From the NCBI GenBank assembly GCA_903925205.1, contig CAIYEN010000010.1, positions 1 through 56,817 of the forward strand: a stretch of 56,817 bases of DNA, in the 5' to 3' direction. The translations under genes and the position numbers were made by a program. Of the stretch, positions 8,007 through 16,635 are shown one piece after another. Numbering within the stretch: position 1 is the stretch's first letter; each line of letters begins with the position of its first letter. A model generated the notes under the pieces. That model searched no databases. It was given only the letters and a program-made list of their open reading frames with translations, and was not told the DNA's origin. Source of the stretch: an uncultured Opitutia bacterium. GTDB taxonomy: Bacteria; Verrucomicrobiota; Verrucomicrobiia; Opitutales; UBA953.

Positions 8007-8017
8007 GGTGTTAATAA
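8007..8017 (+). promoter_or_regulatory. Candidate operator upstream of the VWA gene
   Basis: GGTGTTAATAA, identical in 10 of 11 positions to GGTGTTAACAA at 7078-7088 before the MerR-like gene. It lies about 22 bases upstream of the -35 element of the VWA promoter. Confidence 0.4.
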
Positions 8018-8039
8018 CAAAAAAGATGCTTTGGTGATG

Positions 8040-8067
8040 TTGACAGTTTAAGGTGGGTGTGCATAGT
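8040..8067 (+). promoter_or_regulatory. Sigma-70-type promoter of the VWA gene
   Basis: Perfect -35 TTGACA (8040-8045), 16-base spacer, -10 CATAGT (8062-8067, four of six consensus). Transcription would begin near 8074, just before the ATGs at 8077 and 8089. Confidence 0.5.
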
Positions 8068-8076
8068 GGTCTTTCC

Positions 8077-9444
8077 ATGATCGCTCCTATGCACTCCCCC
8101 ACCATCGAAATCCTGCCCCTCAAGAAGGGCTTCCTCCGTGCCGCTGCCGAAGCAACGCACGTCCTCGTTCGCCTCGTCGCTCCGGCCCAGCCTGTCACCG
8201 AAAGCGACGCGGCCGCCCCCCGTGCCCCGCTCGACCTGGCTCTCGTCATCGACCGTTCGGGCTCCATGAGCGGCGACCCCCTCAAGGCCGCCCTCGAAAG
8301 CTCGGTCCGCATTATTCAGGGCCTGCGCCCCGATGATCGCGTCGCCGTCGTCGCCTTCGACGATCACGTGCAAGTCGTCCAACCCCTGATTGCCGTCGGG
8401 GATGCCTTGGAATTGGCCAACCGCGTTCGTCAAATCGAGGCGGGCGGTTCGACTGCCCTCTTCGATGGCTGGCAGGAAGGCGTCAAGCAGCTCGCCCCGT
8501 TCGTAAAGAAGGAGCGCATCGCTCGCGTCATCCTCCTCACGGATGGGCAGGCCAACCACGGTCTCGTCGAAGAAGGTAAGATCTTTGAACACGTCGCCAA
8601 GGCCGCCGGCGCCGGCATCACCACTTCCACCGTCGGTCTCGGTCATGGCTTCAACGAATCCCTCCTCACAGGCATGGCTAAAGCCGGCGAAGGCGCGGCC
8701 AACTTCGGCCAGACGGCCGATGACCTGAGCGAAGCCTTCGAAGAGCAGTTTGCCATCCTCTCCAACGCCTTCCTGCGCCAGGTCAAGGTCACCGTCCAAG
8801 GCGGCAGCGACGTCCAGGCCCGCCTCCTCGGCGAATTCCTGGAAGACGGCGTGACGCGTTCCCGTAAACTCGGCACGTTGCCTTGGGATTCCGCCCTGAC
8901 GGCGGTGGTCGAACTCAAGATCGGCGCTAACGCCAAGGCCGACTCCTTGCTCGCGGTGAACTTCAGTGCCATCACCAAGGATGGTACACCCGTTACCTTC
9001 GGCCCGCAGATCCTCGTCCTCCCCGAAGTGGACCTCGCCGTGTTCAGCACCTTGCAGGCGGACGTGAATGTGGCCGCCGCCGTGGGTGAAGCCGTCACCG
9101 CCGAAAAGCTGGAGGTGATTGAAGCCCTCGTGCGCAACGGCCAGGTGGCCGAAGCCAAACAGAAGCTCGCCGAGCTCACCCAGCAGGCGGACCTCTCCTC
9201 GTGGGCCCGCGAAAAGGTCATCTACCTGACGCGCCTCCTGGACGAGGACCGCATCATGGCGATGAAGGAAATGCGCTACGCTAGCCGCAACTTCACCCGG
9301 AGCATTAAGGGCAGCAACGTCGATGAAAACTCCGAGACCTTCGACGAGAAATTGGAGGAGGCGAAGGCTCTCTTCCTCCGCAAGAAGCGCGCGGCCGGCC
9401 GCAGCTCGGCCCCGCAGCCACCCCAGCAGCCTCCGCAGGCCTAA
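8077..9444 (+). CDS. von Willebrand factor type A domain protein
   Basis: 455 residues from the ATG at 8077; the ATG at 8089 is an equally possible start, and the GTG at 8053 would overlap the promoter. Residues about 52-230 are a VWA fold with an intact metal-ion site: DRSGS near residue 59, the Thr in GGSTALFDG, and LTDGQAN. Such domains bind partner proteins through a bound Mg2+. The C-terminal half has a beta-rich segment and then a helical tail (KLEVIEALVRNGQVAEAKQKL) ending in a Pro/Gln-rich stretch. No signal peptide or membrane segment is seen, so it probably acts in the cytoplasm. It follows the MerR-like gene and shares its putative operator. Confidence 0.9.
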   Translation: MIAPMHSPTIEILPLKKGFLRAAAEATHVLVRLVAPAQPVTESDAAAPRAPLDLALVIDRSGSMSGDPLKAALESSVRIIQGLRPDDRVAVVAFDDHVQVVQPLIAVGDALELANRVRQIEAGGSTALFDGWQEGVKQLAPFVKKERIARVILLTDGQANHGLVEEGKIFEHVAKAAGAGITTSTVGLGHGFNESLLTGMAKAGEGAANFGQTADDLSEAFEEQFAILSNAFLRQVKVTVQGGSDVQARLLGEFLEDGVTRSRKLGTLPWDSALTAVVELKIGANAKADSLLAVNFSAITKDGTPVTFGPQILVLPEVDLAVFSTLQADVNVAAAVGEAVTAEKLEVIEALVRNGQVAEAKQKLAELTQQADLSSWAREKVIYLTRLLDEDRIMAMKEMRYASRNFTRSIKGSNVDENSETFDEKLEEAKALFLRKKRAAGRSSAPQPPQQPPQA

Positions 9445-9468
9445 AGAGCCCGCTAAGGCTCAGTCGCC

Positions 9469-9502
9469 AAGCCCGGTGGGAGTAATTCCACCGGGCTTTT
9501 TG
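9469..9502 (+). terminator. Rho-independent terminator of the VWA gene
   Basis: Perfect 11-bp stem AAGCCCGGTGG / CCACCGGGCTT with an 8-base loop, followed by a T run. Confidence 0.93.
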
Positions 9503-9544
9503 TTGCCCGTATGCCGAAGCCAGCCAATCTGATGGCATCGTCCC

Positions 9545-12500
9545 ATGCCCCGTGCCCTTCGTATCAGCCTTTGGACCCTCGGAGCCCTCGTCGTCCTGCT
9601 CGGCGGTGCCGTGCTTTGGGTCGACTCCGAACTCAAACCCGACCCGCTCGGCAAACGCGTCGCGGCGGCCTTGGCCGACGCGAAGATCAAAGGGGGCATC
9701 GGCAAAATCTCCGCGTCCTTGGATGGTTCCTTCGAAGTCCTCGGGGTCGATTTGATTCTGACGGATGGCACGAAGGTCAAACTCGCGAGTGCGACCGGCA
9801 AGGCCGACGTCTGGGCTTCCGTCTTCGGCACCTACACGCTCGAAAAAATCACGGTCCGTGGCCTCGACCTCGACCTCTCGACTCGCCTCCCAGCAAAGTC
9901 CGAACCTGCCGCCACCACTCCCCCGCCGGCCCCCGCCCCGAAACTGCCGGGCTTTAAGGTCGGGCCTTATGCCGCCAATGGACGGGTGACGTTAGCGGAC
10001 GGACAAGAGGTCCGCTTTAGCGTCGTGGGCGAAGGTATCGACACCGCGGGAGCCGTCACGCTTCGCGCCGGCGTCATGTGGCCCGGCTTTAAGGTCGGCA
10101 CGACCACCACGCGCCCGCGGGCGGAAATCATCTTCAAGGGCCAACTACAACGTCCGCTCGGTCAGGCCGGTCTCGATATCAACAACCTGACCGAGGATGT
10201 GAAATCGTTCGAGCTCAACGTCGTCGCCAAAGATGATAGCCCGCTGGCCGCCGGCGCCATGGGCTTGGAACTGCGTGGTCAACACGAGCCGCAAAAGCCC
10301 TTAGCACTCGCTGGTCAATTACTCGATGCCGCCCGTCGGCCCGCCCTGAAGTTTACTGGCACCGCCGACCAAGGCACGCTCAGCCTCGAAGCGAACCTCG
10401 ACCTAGATCCGACGCGCTTCGGCATCCTCAGTGCCAGCCTGCCCGACTGCCAATTAGCGGGCCTCATCAAAGCACAGACCGCTCCGTTGGCCGGCACCTG
10501 GGCCGTGCAGACGGATGTGAAGGCTACTTGGACCGATCTCTCGAAATTTGCGAAAGCCATCCCGCGCAACACGGCTTCCTCCTGGACGATTAAAGCCCAG
10601 GCCCGCAATGCCGCCGATGGTCTCGACGTCGAGCAGCTCGATGTCTCTGGCAACGGCATCTCCTTGGTCCTCGCGAAGCCGTTGCACCTCGCAAACGGCA
10701 AACTTCCGGAGGACGCGGCCCTCACCTTGACGGCACGCGACGCCAACCTCGTCTCTCTCACGCCGTTCTTGGCGATGGCCAACCTGACCGCCACCGCGGG
10801 GCGCTGGACCGGCGAAGCCGAATTGGCCCTCGTCAAAGGCGAACCCGCCATCACGACCATCAAGACGCACGCCTTCACGGGCTTGACGCTCGAGAGCGCC
10901 GGTAAGGTTCTCTTGCAGGAAGTGGACGCCCAACTGCCGCTGCGGTCCGAAGGTGGCGCCATCTTCATCGCACCCTTTTCGCTGAGTTCCGCCGCCGGGG
11001 AAATCGCCTCTGGGGATGCGATTGTGCGCCCAGGGAAAGACGGCGCATGGTCGGTGACCGCCAATGCCCAAGTCGGCATCGCGGAACTCGCTGCGCAGCC
11101 TGGCTGGGAAGACCTACCGAAGGACAAGCTCGCTGGCATCCGGGTCTTCGCCAAGACGGCGCTCGGCAAGGATGCAGGCAAAGCCCCCGCCCTCAACACC
11201 CTCGAAGCACGCATCACGCGCGCTGGCGAAAACCTCTTAACCCTCAAACTGCGTCAGCCCTTCCCGTTCTCGGGGGAGATGCCAGCGGGCGTCCTCGTGG
11301 AAGCGAACGCGGCGAAGTTGCCGCTGGAATCGCTCGCCGCCCTAGTGCCGGGCCTAAAACTCTCCGGCAACCTGGACCGAGCGGACGTTGTCGTGGGCTT
11401 CAAGTCTGGGGGACTTTTCATCCGCACCGAAGGTGCCCCCGTGGCCTTCGTGGATACCAGCGTGAGCTGGCGCGGCAAACTCTGGGTCAGCCACTGCGAT
11501 CTCGCCGCGGGTCTCGACCTGAGTTTCGGGGACAAAGCCACCGTCTTGGCCTTCAGCCAGGCCAAGCTCGCGAACAAAGGCCGCGTGCTGGCCGCCGGCG
11601 ACCTTTCCTGGGGGATGGGCGAGGCGCCCACCACGATGCGCTTACATGGCAACTTAGGCGCGATGGCCGAACAGCCGTTTGCTGAGGCGCTTAACATCAT
11701 CACGACGGGCAGTTACACGGCGGTCGCGACGATGGCGCCCTCCGGTGAAATCAAGGCCACACTCACCCTCAAGGAACTCGCATTCAAGGAGCGGGAAGGA
11801 AAACTCAAAGCCGTGGCCATCAGCGGGGCCTATACTCCCAACGCCCAAGGGCTCGAGGCTTCCGGCCGGATTCGCATCGAAGCCGACGGCGTCTCCGAAG
11901 GTCAGCTAATCGTCAAACAAGTCCGGCTCGGCGAACGCACCGAGTGGAAAGTCCTCGCGGACTTCCCGAATGTCGCCGGCGACGACCTCCTCGCCGTCCT
12001 CTCCAAGACCGAAGAGGAGCCAACGGACAAGCCCGTCAAACCGAACACCGCGAAGGACGCGACCCCGCTCTGGCACCACCAGTTCGGCCAAGCCCAAGTG
12101 CGTATCGGCAAGGCCTACGCCAAGGGCATCGTCGCACAGAATGTCTCCCTCCAGCTCGATGTCGTCGAAGAACAGGTCACGCTCTCGAAGGTTCAAGGCA
12201 AGGTCGCCGAGGGCACCTTGGGCGGGGGCGGTAAACTCACCTTCCAAACCACGACCACGGGCGGCCCTTATGCGCTGACCTCCAAGGTCACGCTGACCCA
12301 GTTCGATTTCGGTTCCGTTGCCGCCGCCTTCCCCTCCTTGCGTGAATTCGTTGACGGCAAGGCCGATGCCTGGGCCTCCGCGGAAGGCGTCTCGGGTAAC
12401 CTCGACGCCTTGGCGGCCAAGATGAACCTTACCGCTGGCCTGACCTCCAAAGGCGGCCGCATCCAAGCCTTCGGCGGGAAGGATAGCGCCATGGCCCTCA

Positions 12501-13105
12501 CGGCGAATACAGCCGGCGACACCGCCGAAGTGGTCGGTGGCCTGGCCATCCTCGCTGGGGTGCTCACCAAGAATCAGCAGCAAGGCGAGAAGGTTGCCAA
12601 GATTGGCGCCGCCGTCGCCGCCGTGGGTAAACTCCAGAAATCCCTCGCCAACTTCCAATACGACAGCGCCGAGTTCCTCGCGCAGCGCATGCCCGACGGC
12701 ACCATCAAGATCACCAAAGCGCAGGTTACCAACTCCGAGTTGACGCTCAGTGCCCTCGGCGAAATCGGCGCCCGCCCGCAACTGGGCTTCACCGACTGGC
12801 CGTTAAGCCTGTCGGCGGAAATGCGGGGGAAGGGCGACTACGCCCAACACTTCGCCCTCCTCGGCTTTGCGGATGGTATCGCGGTGCCGGATGGTTCGAC
12901 CAAAGGACCGGGCGTGAAATTTAGCGGGTCGCTGAACAACCTGAAGAACGACCTCGTGGAACGCTTGCAGACGGCCGTGGGCAACATCCGTTCGGGCGCG
13001 AGCTACCAAGGCCAAAACACGGTTCAGCCGGACCGGACGACGCCGCCGAATAATAACGCGACGCCGAAACCGCGGAACCCGCTCGAGTCCTTGTTTGGCA
13101 AGTGA
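9545..13105 (+). CDS. Large AsmA-like envelope protein
   Basis: 1186 residues. One N-terminal membrane helix (about residues 5-27) is followed by a very long chain of repeated beta-rich segments facing the periplasm, the layout of AsmA/TamB-type proteins, which form hydrophobic grooves that move phospholipids between membranes. Similar segments such as 'LDVSGNGISLVLAKPLHLANGK' type strands recur, and the last 250 residues (GEIGARPQLGFTDWPLSL, GVKFSGSLNNLKNDL) resemble the AsmA C-terminal region. A Thr/Pro/Asn-rich tail closes the protein. The ABC permease gene starts two bases after the stop, so the three genes are likely one transcript, an unusual pairing. Exact substrate unknown. Confidence 0.78.
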   Translation: MPRALRISLWTLGALVVLLGGAVLWVDSELKPDPLGKRVAAALADAKIKGGIGKISASLDGSFEVLGVDLILTDGTKVKLASATGKADVWASVFGTYTLEKITVRGLDLDLSTRLPAKSEPAATTPPPAPAPKLPGFKVGPYAANGRVTLADGQEVRFSVVGEGIDTAGAVTLRAGVMWPGFKVGTTTTRPRAEIIFKGQLQRPLGQAGLDINNLTEDVKSFELNVVAKDDSPLAAGAMGLELRGQHEPQKPLALAGQLLDAARRPALKFTGTADQGTLSLEANLDLDPTRFGILSASLPDCQLAGLIKAQTAPLAGTWAVQTDVKATWTDLSKFAKAIPRNTASSWTIKAQARNAADGLDVEQLDVSGNGISLVLAKPLHLANGKLPEDAALTLTARDANLVSLTPFLAMANLTATAGRWTGEAELALVKGEPAITTIKTHAFTGLTLESAGKVLLQEVDAQLPLRSEGGAIFIAPFSLSSAAGEIASGDAIVRPGKDGAWSVTANAQVGIAELAAQPGWEDLPKDKLAGIRVFAKTALGKDAGKAPALNTLEARITRAGENLLTLKLRQPFPFSGEMPAGVLVEANAAKLPLESLAALVPGLKLSGNLDRADVVVGFKSGGLFIRTEGAPVAFVDTSVSWRGKLWVSHCDLAAGLDLSFGDKATVLAFSQAKLANKGRVLAAGDLSWGMGEAPTTMRLHGNLGAMAEQPFAEALNIITTGSYTAVATMAPSGEIKATLTLKELAFKEREGKLKAVAISGAYTPNAQGLEASGRIRIEADGVSEGQLIVKQVRLGERTEWKVLADFPNVAGDDLLAVLSKTEEEPTDKPVKPNTAKDATPLWHHQFGQAQVRIGKAYAKGIVAQNVSLQLDVVEEQVTLSKVQGKVAEGTLGGGGKLTFQTTTTGGPYALTSKVTLTQFDFGSVAAAFPSLREFVDGKADAWASAEGVSGNLDALAAKMNLTAGLTSKGGRIQAFGGKDSAMALTANTAGDTAEVVGGLAILAGVLTKNQQQGEKVAKIGAAVAAVGKLQKSLANFQYDSAEFLAQRMPDGTIKITKAQVTNSELTLSALGEIGARPQLGFTDWPLSLSAEMRGKGDYAQHFALLGFADGIAVPDGSTKGPGVKFSGSLNNLKNDLVERLQTAVGNIRSGASYQGQNTVQPDRTTPPNNNATPKPRNPLESLFGK

Positions 13106-13107
13106 CG

Positions 13108-14052
13108 ATGAAGCGTCCTGCCGGCACCATCGCCCTCGCCGCGTTACTCTTGGCTGCCTTGGCCTTAGGGGCGCTCGCCTGCGGGAGTGCTGGCTTCGGC
13201 TGGGGCACCAACGGCGAACTGCTGATGCTGCGCCTGCCACGCGTGCTGGCTGCGCTCGCGGCGGGTCTTGCGCTGGGACTAGGCGGAGCCAACCAACAAG
13301 GTGTTTTCCGAAATCCCTTGGCGGATCCAGGACTCACGGGCGTCTTCGGCGGAGCCCTCCTCGGCATCGCGCTCCTCTTAGCAGGAGCCACGGAGTTCAC
13401 CTGGAATCATCGCTGGGCTTTACCTACAGCCGCTTTCGGCGGGGCCTTGGCGACGTCCGCCGCTTTAGTCTGGCTCGGACGTGGCCGGTCGACCGCGAAA
13501 CTCCTGCTCACGGGGCTCGGGTTGAATGCTTTTACCGCAGCGGGGACGTTGCTGATTGCGGCACGGTTTCCAGAGGCACGCGATATTTTGATTAACGGCG
13601 CCGCCGGCGATTGGCTCGGCACGGCCACGCTCGAACTTGCTTGGCTGCCCATTCTCGGCTGCGTGCTGGCTGCGCTCTTATTGCTGACCCAAGCATCGGC
13701 CCTCGACCGGCTCGCCTTGGGCGAAGATATGGCCTTCTGCCTCGGGACCGATGTAACGCAGACGCGGCACCGGGGCGTCCTGCTCACCGCGCTCGCGGCG
13801 GGGGCGGCCATTTGCCTCGTCGGACAAGTGGCTTTCATCGGCTTACTCGCGCCGCACCTCGCGCGTGCACTCGTGGGCCCGCGGCATCGGGCCATGCTGC
13901 CGCTCGCAGGTTTACTGGGAGCAGGCCTGCTACTCTTGGCCGACACCTTAGGCCGCTCGCTGTGGCCGCAGACGCCTATCTCCGCCGCGGCAATGACCGC
14001 ACTCCTCGGCGCTCCCGCCTTCGTCTGGATTGCCGCCCGTCGCCATGAGTGA
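13108..14052 (+). CDS. FecCD/BtuC-type ABC transporter permease
   Basis: 314 residues from the ATG at 13108, two bases after the AsmA-like stop. Nearly the whole chain is membrane helices, as in the dimeric BtuC/FecCD permeases that import iron-siderophores, haem or cobalamin. Diagnostic stretches are LGLGGANQQGVFRNPLADPG near residue 55 and the late cytoplasmic loop GQVAFIGLLAPHLARALVGP that couples to the ATPase. The ATPase gene overlaps its last eight bases. No periplasmic binding protein or TonB receptor is nearby, so the substrate cannot be told from context. Confidence 0.93.
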   Translation: MKRPAGTIALAALLLAALALGALACGSAGFGWGTNGELLMLRLPRVLAALAAGLALGLGGANQQGVFRNPLADPGLTGVFGGALLGIALLLAGATEFTWNHRWALPTAAFGGALATSAALVWLGRGRSTAKLLLTGLGLNAFTAAGTLLIAARFPEARDILINGAAGDWLGTATLELAWLPILGCVLAALLLLTQASALDRLALGEDMAFCLGTDVTQTRHRGVLLTALAAGAAICLVGQVAFIGLLAPHLARALVGPRHRAMLPLAGLLGAGLLLLADTLGRSLWPQTPISAAAMTALLGAPAFVWIAARRHE

Positions 14053-14740
14053 AGCCCGCCTCGAGTCGCTCCGCCTCTCCGTGGATTTAGCCGGCCGCAC
14101 TGTGCTCGATGGCATCGCACTGACGGTCTCCGCAGGTGAAGTCGTCGCCGTGGTTGGCGCCAATGGTGCGGGCAAGACCACCCTGTTAAGGGCTTGTGCG
14201 GGCTTGCTGCCTGAAGCCACTGGCGAGCTACGCCTCGGCGAGATCGATCCGCGACGCACCGCCCCGGCGAAACTCGCTAGCCTACGTGCCTACGCGCCGC
14301 AGCACCCAACGTCGGCGTGGGACTACACCCTCACCGAGCTCGGCACGCTCGCGCCGTCCCTGGCCGAATACGTCCAGTGGCAAGAACGCTTCGGACTGCG
14401 CGCACTGGCGGCGCGCAAACTTTCGGAACTTTCGGGCGGGGAACGGAAGGTCGCCCACCTGAGCCTGACCTTCAGCGCCCTCGGCGACGCCTATGGCAAA
14501 GCCTTGCTCTTGGATGAACCCACGACTGCGCTGGACCTCTGTCGAGCCGAGCTCGTGGCGCGCGCGATCCGCGCCAGCGCGCAAGCAGGGGCCGCGGTGC
14601 TCGTCGCGACCCACGACCTCGCTTGGGCCCGCACCTGTGACCGCGTCCTCGTTCTAAGCGAAGGCCGCCTCGTCGCGGCGGGCCCGCCCGCCACGGCGCT
14701 CACCGCCGAGCTCGTGCACGCGACTTGGGGCGGGGCTTGA
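14045..14740 (+). CDS. ABC transporter ATP-binding protein (FecE/BtuD-like)
   Basis: 231 residues from the ATG at 14045, overlapping the permease stop (ATGAGTGA), which implies translational coupling. It shows Walker A GANGAGKTTL, the Q-loop (YAPQHP), signature LSGGERKVAHL, Walker B KALLLDEPTTALD and the switch His in VATHD, so it should hydrolyse ATP and power the preceding FecCD-type permease at the inner membrane. Sequence type matches the iron-siderophore/B12 class of importers. Its last 41 bases overlap, tail to tail, the 3' end of the DNA glycosylase gene on the other strand. Confidence 0.94.
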   Translation: MSEARLESLRLSVDLAGRTVLDGIALTVSAGEVVAVVGANGAGKTTLLRACAGLLPEATGELRLGEIDPRRTAPAKLASLRAYAPQHPTSAWDYTLTELGTLAPSLAEYVQWQERFGLRALAARKLSELSGGERKVAHLSLTFSALGDAYGKALLLDEPTTALDLCRAELVARAIRASAQAGAAVLVATHDLAWARTCDRVLVLSEGRLVAAGPPATALTAELVHATWGGA

Positions 14741-15641
14741 CCGCGATTGCCGGCAAGGCGTACGGCTGAAGCAAAACGCCGGCGCGAGCCGCGGCGAAAA
14801 GGTATTGTTGAGCGAGGCCCGCCGCCGGACCGAAATGCGCGCGGCCAAACTCTTCCAACCGCGCAGGGGCCCAGCCATGAAACCCATAAGCACCCGCCAA
14901 GGCTTGGACGACCCAGGTATCCACTGGAAAACTTTCCAAGCGCCCGAAGCCGAAAAGCGCCACGCACGCGGCGACCTTCGGCCCGACGCCCGGTAAACTT
15001 TGCAGTTCGGTCAATAAGTCGGCCGTCGATAAAGCCTGGAATTCTTTGGCCCACTGGGGACGCTCGCGCAAACGCTGGGCCGTACCACGCAAGAAGGCCG
15101 CCCGATAACCGAGTGCGCAGGCCTTCAGCTGACTGTCCGTGGCGGCGGCCAACTGTGCCCACGTCGGCAAGGCATGAAAACCGCCGCCCAGCGGCTCACC
15201 GAGCGTCGTCGCCAACTGCGCGACCATCTGCCGAATCTGGAGGATGCGCTTATTGGAACTACAGAGAAAACCGATGAGGGCCTCCGGCGGGTCTTGGCGC
15301 AAGATGCGCAGCCCCGGGTTCGCCGCGATGGCCGCACACAACACCGCATCGGAACGCCAAGGCAACGTCTCCACGAGACTCGCCTGTACGCCGGCCCCAT
15401 CCAAGTAGGACTGCAAGGCCGCCGCCGGGGTCGCCGCCCCAACGACTCCGCGCCACTCGAGTCCGTTTACGCCCGGGCGCACGCCGGCGACGGTGCGCCC
15501 AAAGACGCCCGTCCACACGCCGGCTTCATCGACGTTCCAGCGAAAGGCCTGCCCACCATCGAGCTGTTCGCGTAAAGTCTGCGCGGGCACTGGGTCCGCG
15601 AGCTCCAACGGGCGCCAAGCGGTCCAAGCGACAGCCTTCAT
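14700..15641 (-). CDS. ogg: 8-oxoguanine DNA glycosylase/AP lyase, OGG1 type
   Basis: 313 residues. OGG1 enzymes cut 8-oxoguanine out of DNA opposite cytosine and nick the backbone. The N-terminal domain shows GGQAFRW; the helical domain carries FLCSSNKRILQI and ALGYRAAFL; the helix-hairpin-helix is LPGVGPKVAAC with the Schiff-base Lys222, followed by the catalytic Asp241 in FPVDTWVVQ. The 19-residue gap between Lys and Asp equals that of human OGG1 (K249/D268). OGG1-like enzymes are less common in bacteria than MutM. The gene begins three bases after the lipoprotein stop, in one minus-strand operon, and its C-terminal tail is Arg/Lys-rich. Confidence 0.93.
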   Translation of the reverse strand: MKAVAWTAWRPLELADPVPAQTLREQLDGGQAFRWNVDEAGVWTGVFGRTVAGVRPGVNGLEWRGVVGAATPAAALQSYLDGAGVQASLVETLPWRSDAVLCAAIAANPGLRILRQDPPEALIGFLCSSNKRILQIRQMVAQLATTLGEPLGGGFHALPTWAQLAAATDSQLKACALGYRAAFLRGTAQRLRERPQWAKEFQALSTADLLTELQSLPGVGPKVAACVALFGFGRLESFPVDTWVVQALAGAYGFHGWAPARLEEFGRAHFGPAAGLAQQYLFAAARAGVLLQPYALPAIAVKPRPKSRARARR

Positions 15642-15644
15642 GGC

Positions 15645-16142
15645 TTACTTCTGGCCAAGATCCGTGGGCGAACCCCAGAGGAAACTATGCGTCGCGGCCA
15701 AGACTTTACCTTGCGCGTCGACGACGGAGAGACGCCAGGCAATCGGCACCCACTTCGCGTTGCCCGCATCCTTGCCCGTGAGACCGATGACATACTCACC
15801 CACCGGAAACTGCGGGCGCACCTTCGTCGAGAAAACGTAACGTTCAGGCGCGGTGGCCTCTGTCCGGACGACCTCCAAGACGAGGCGGGCTTCGGCGGGC
15901 GGCTCAAAAGCTAACTTCGTGTAAAAGTAATAACCCGCCTGCTCGTGTTCAACCGAGCGAAACACCACGTCCTGACCATGGGTCTCCTTGGCGTAGAACG
16001 CCTCGGAAGCACGGGCCACGTCGGCTTCCGAGCGTCGCTTCGGGTGGACATAGGCCACACCGGGCAAATCAACCGCGGAAGGGGGCGGGGAGTCGCAGGC
16101 GGTCAGGGCCAGCGCGATGAGCGCGGCCTGCCAACAGGCCAT
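15645..16142 (-). CDS. Hypothetical lipoprotein
   Basis: Starting at the ATG at 16140-16142 gives 165 residues with a short hydrophobic leader and a lipobox (LTAC, Cys16), so it should be lipid-anchored after export. The frame can be read further upstream to 16298, but that part covers the 39-residue basic gene on the same strand and lacks leader character. The mature part is mostly beta strand (QAGYYFYTKLAFEPP, ARLVLEVVRT, PQFPVGEYVIGLTG, WRLSVVDAQGKVLA) without a recognised family; the fold could be immunoglobulin-like. The stop is three bases from the start of the OGG1-type gene. Confidence 0.75.
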   Translation of the reverse strand: MACWQAALIALALTACDSPPPSAVDLPGVAYVHPKRRSEADVARASEAFYAKETHGQDVVFRSVEHEQAGYYFYTKLAFEPPAEARLVLEVVRTEATAPERYVFSTKVRPQFPVGEYVIGLTGKDAGNAKWVPIAWRLSVVDAQGKVLAATHSFLWGSPTDLGQK

Positions 16143-16156
16143 GCCACCCCTGGGCT

Positions 16157-16276
16157 TCACTTCTTCGACTTCTTCTTGCTGGCGGCGGCGCGGGCGGCCT
16201 TGATCCGCTCCTTCTTGCGCTCGAGGTAAGCACGGAGACGACGACGCTTGATAACTTTGTTGGTTTGCTGGCCCAT
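16157..16276 (-). CDS. 39-residue Arg/Lys-rich basic protein
   Basis: A short frame begins at the ATG at 16274-16276 and ends TGA at 16157-16159. It starts MGQQTNKVIKRRRLRAYLER and ends in KKKSKK; more than a third of residues are Arg or Lys, with no acidic cluster, typical of small RNA- or ribosome-binding proteins. A GGAGG lies 12 bases before this ATG; an in-frame ATG 12 bases earlier touches the GGAGG and is less likely. The lipoprotein gene starts 14 bases after its stop, and tRNA-Asn lies about 100 bases upstream on the same strand. The codon choice is that of a real gene. No family name can be assigned from here. Confidence 0.68.
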   Translation of the reverse strand: MGQQTNKVIKRRRLRAYLERKKERIKAARAAASKKKSKK

Positions 16277-16376
16277 AGTGACTTGCATCCTCCCGCAACC
16301 GCCCCCGTGGTCAAGGAGAAGGTGAAAGCAGTCCAACCGCCCCCGGGGAGGGTCGGTTTACGTAAAAGGCCCTTTC

Positions 16377-16451
<75 letters not shown>

Positions 16452-16635
16452 GTGCGAAAGGACCTGAATGAAGGCAATAATCGGGCAAGGGTGTCAAACA
16501 AAACCCATCGGGGGATTCGCTGACCGCATCGGAAGGGTCTTAACTACCAAAAACCCTAGGAATAACTAAGTAATGAGCGGACTTCGCTGGCTAATCTCTG
16601 GACAGGGGGCGGGGGTCTGTCTTGCTTAAGTCGTG

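Noticed and set aside
16143-16298. Upstream extension of the lipoprotein frame
   Set aside because: It covers the 39-residue basic gene and separates the lipobox from the N-terminus.
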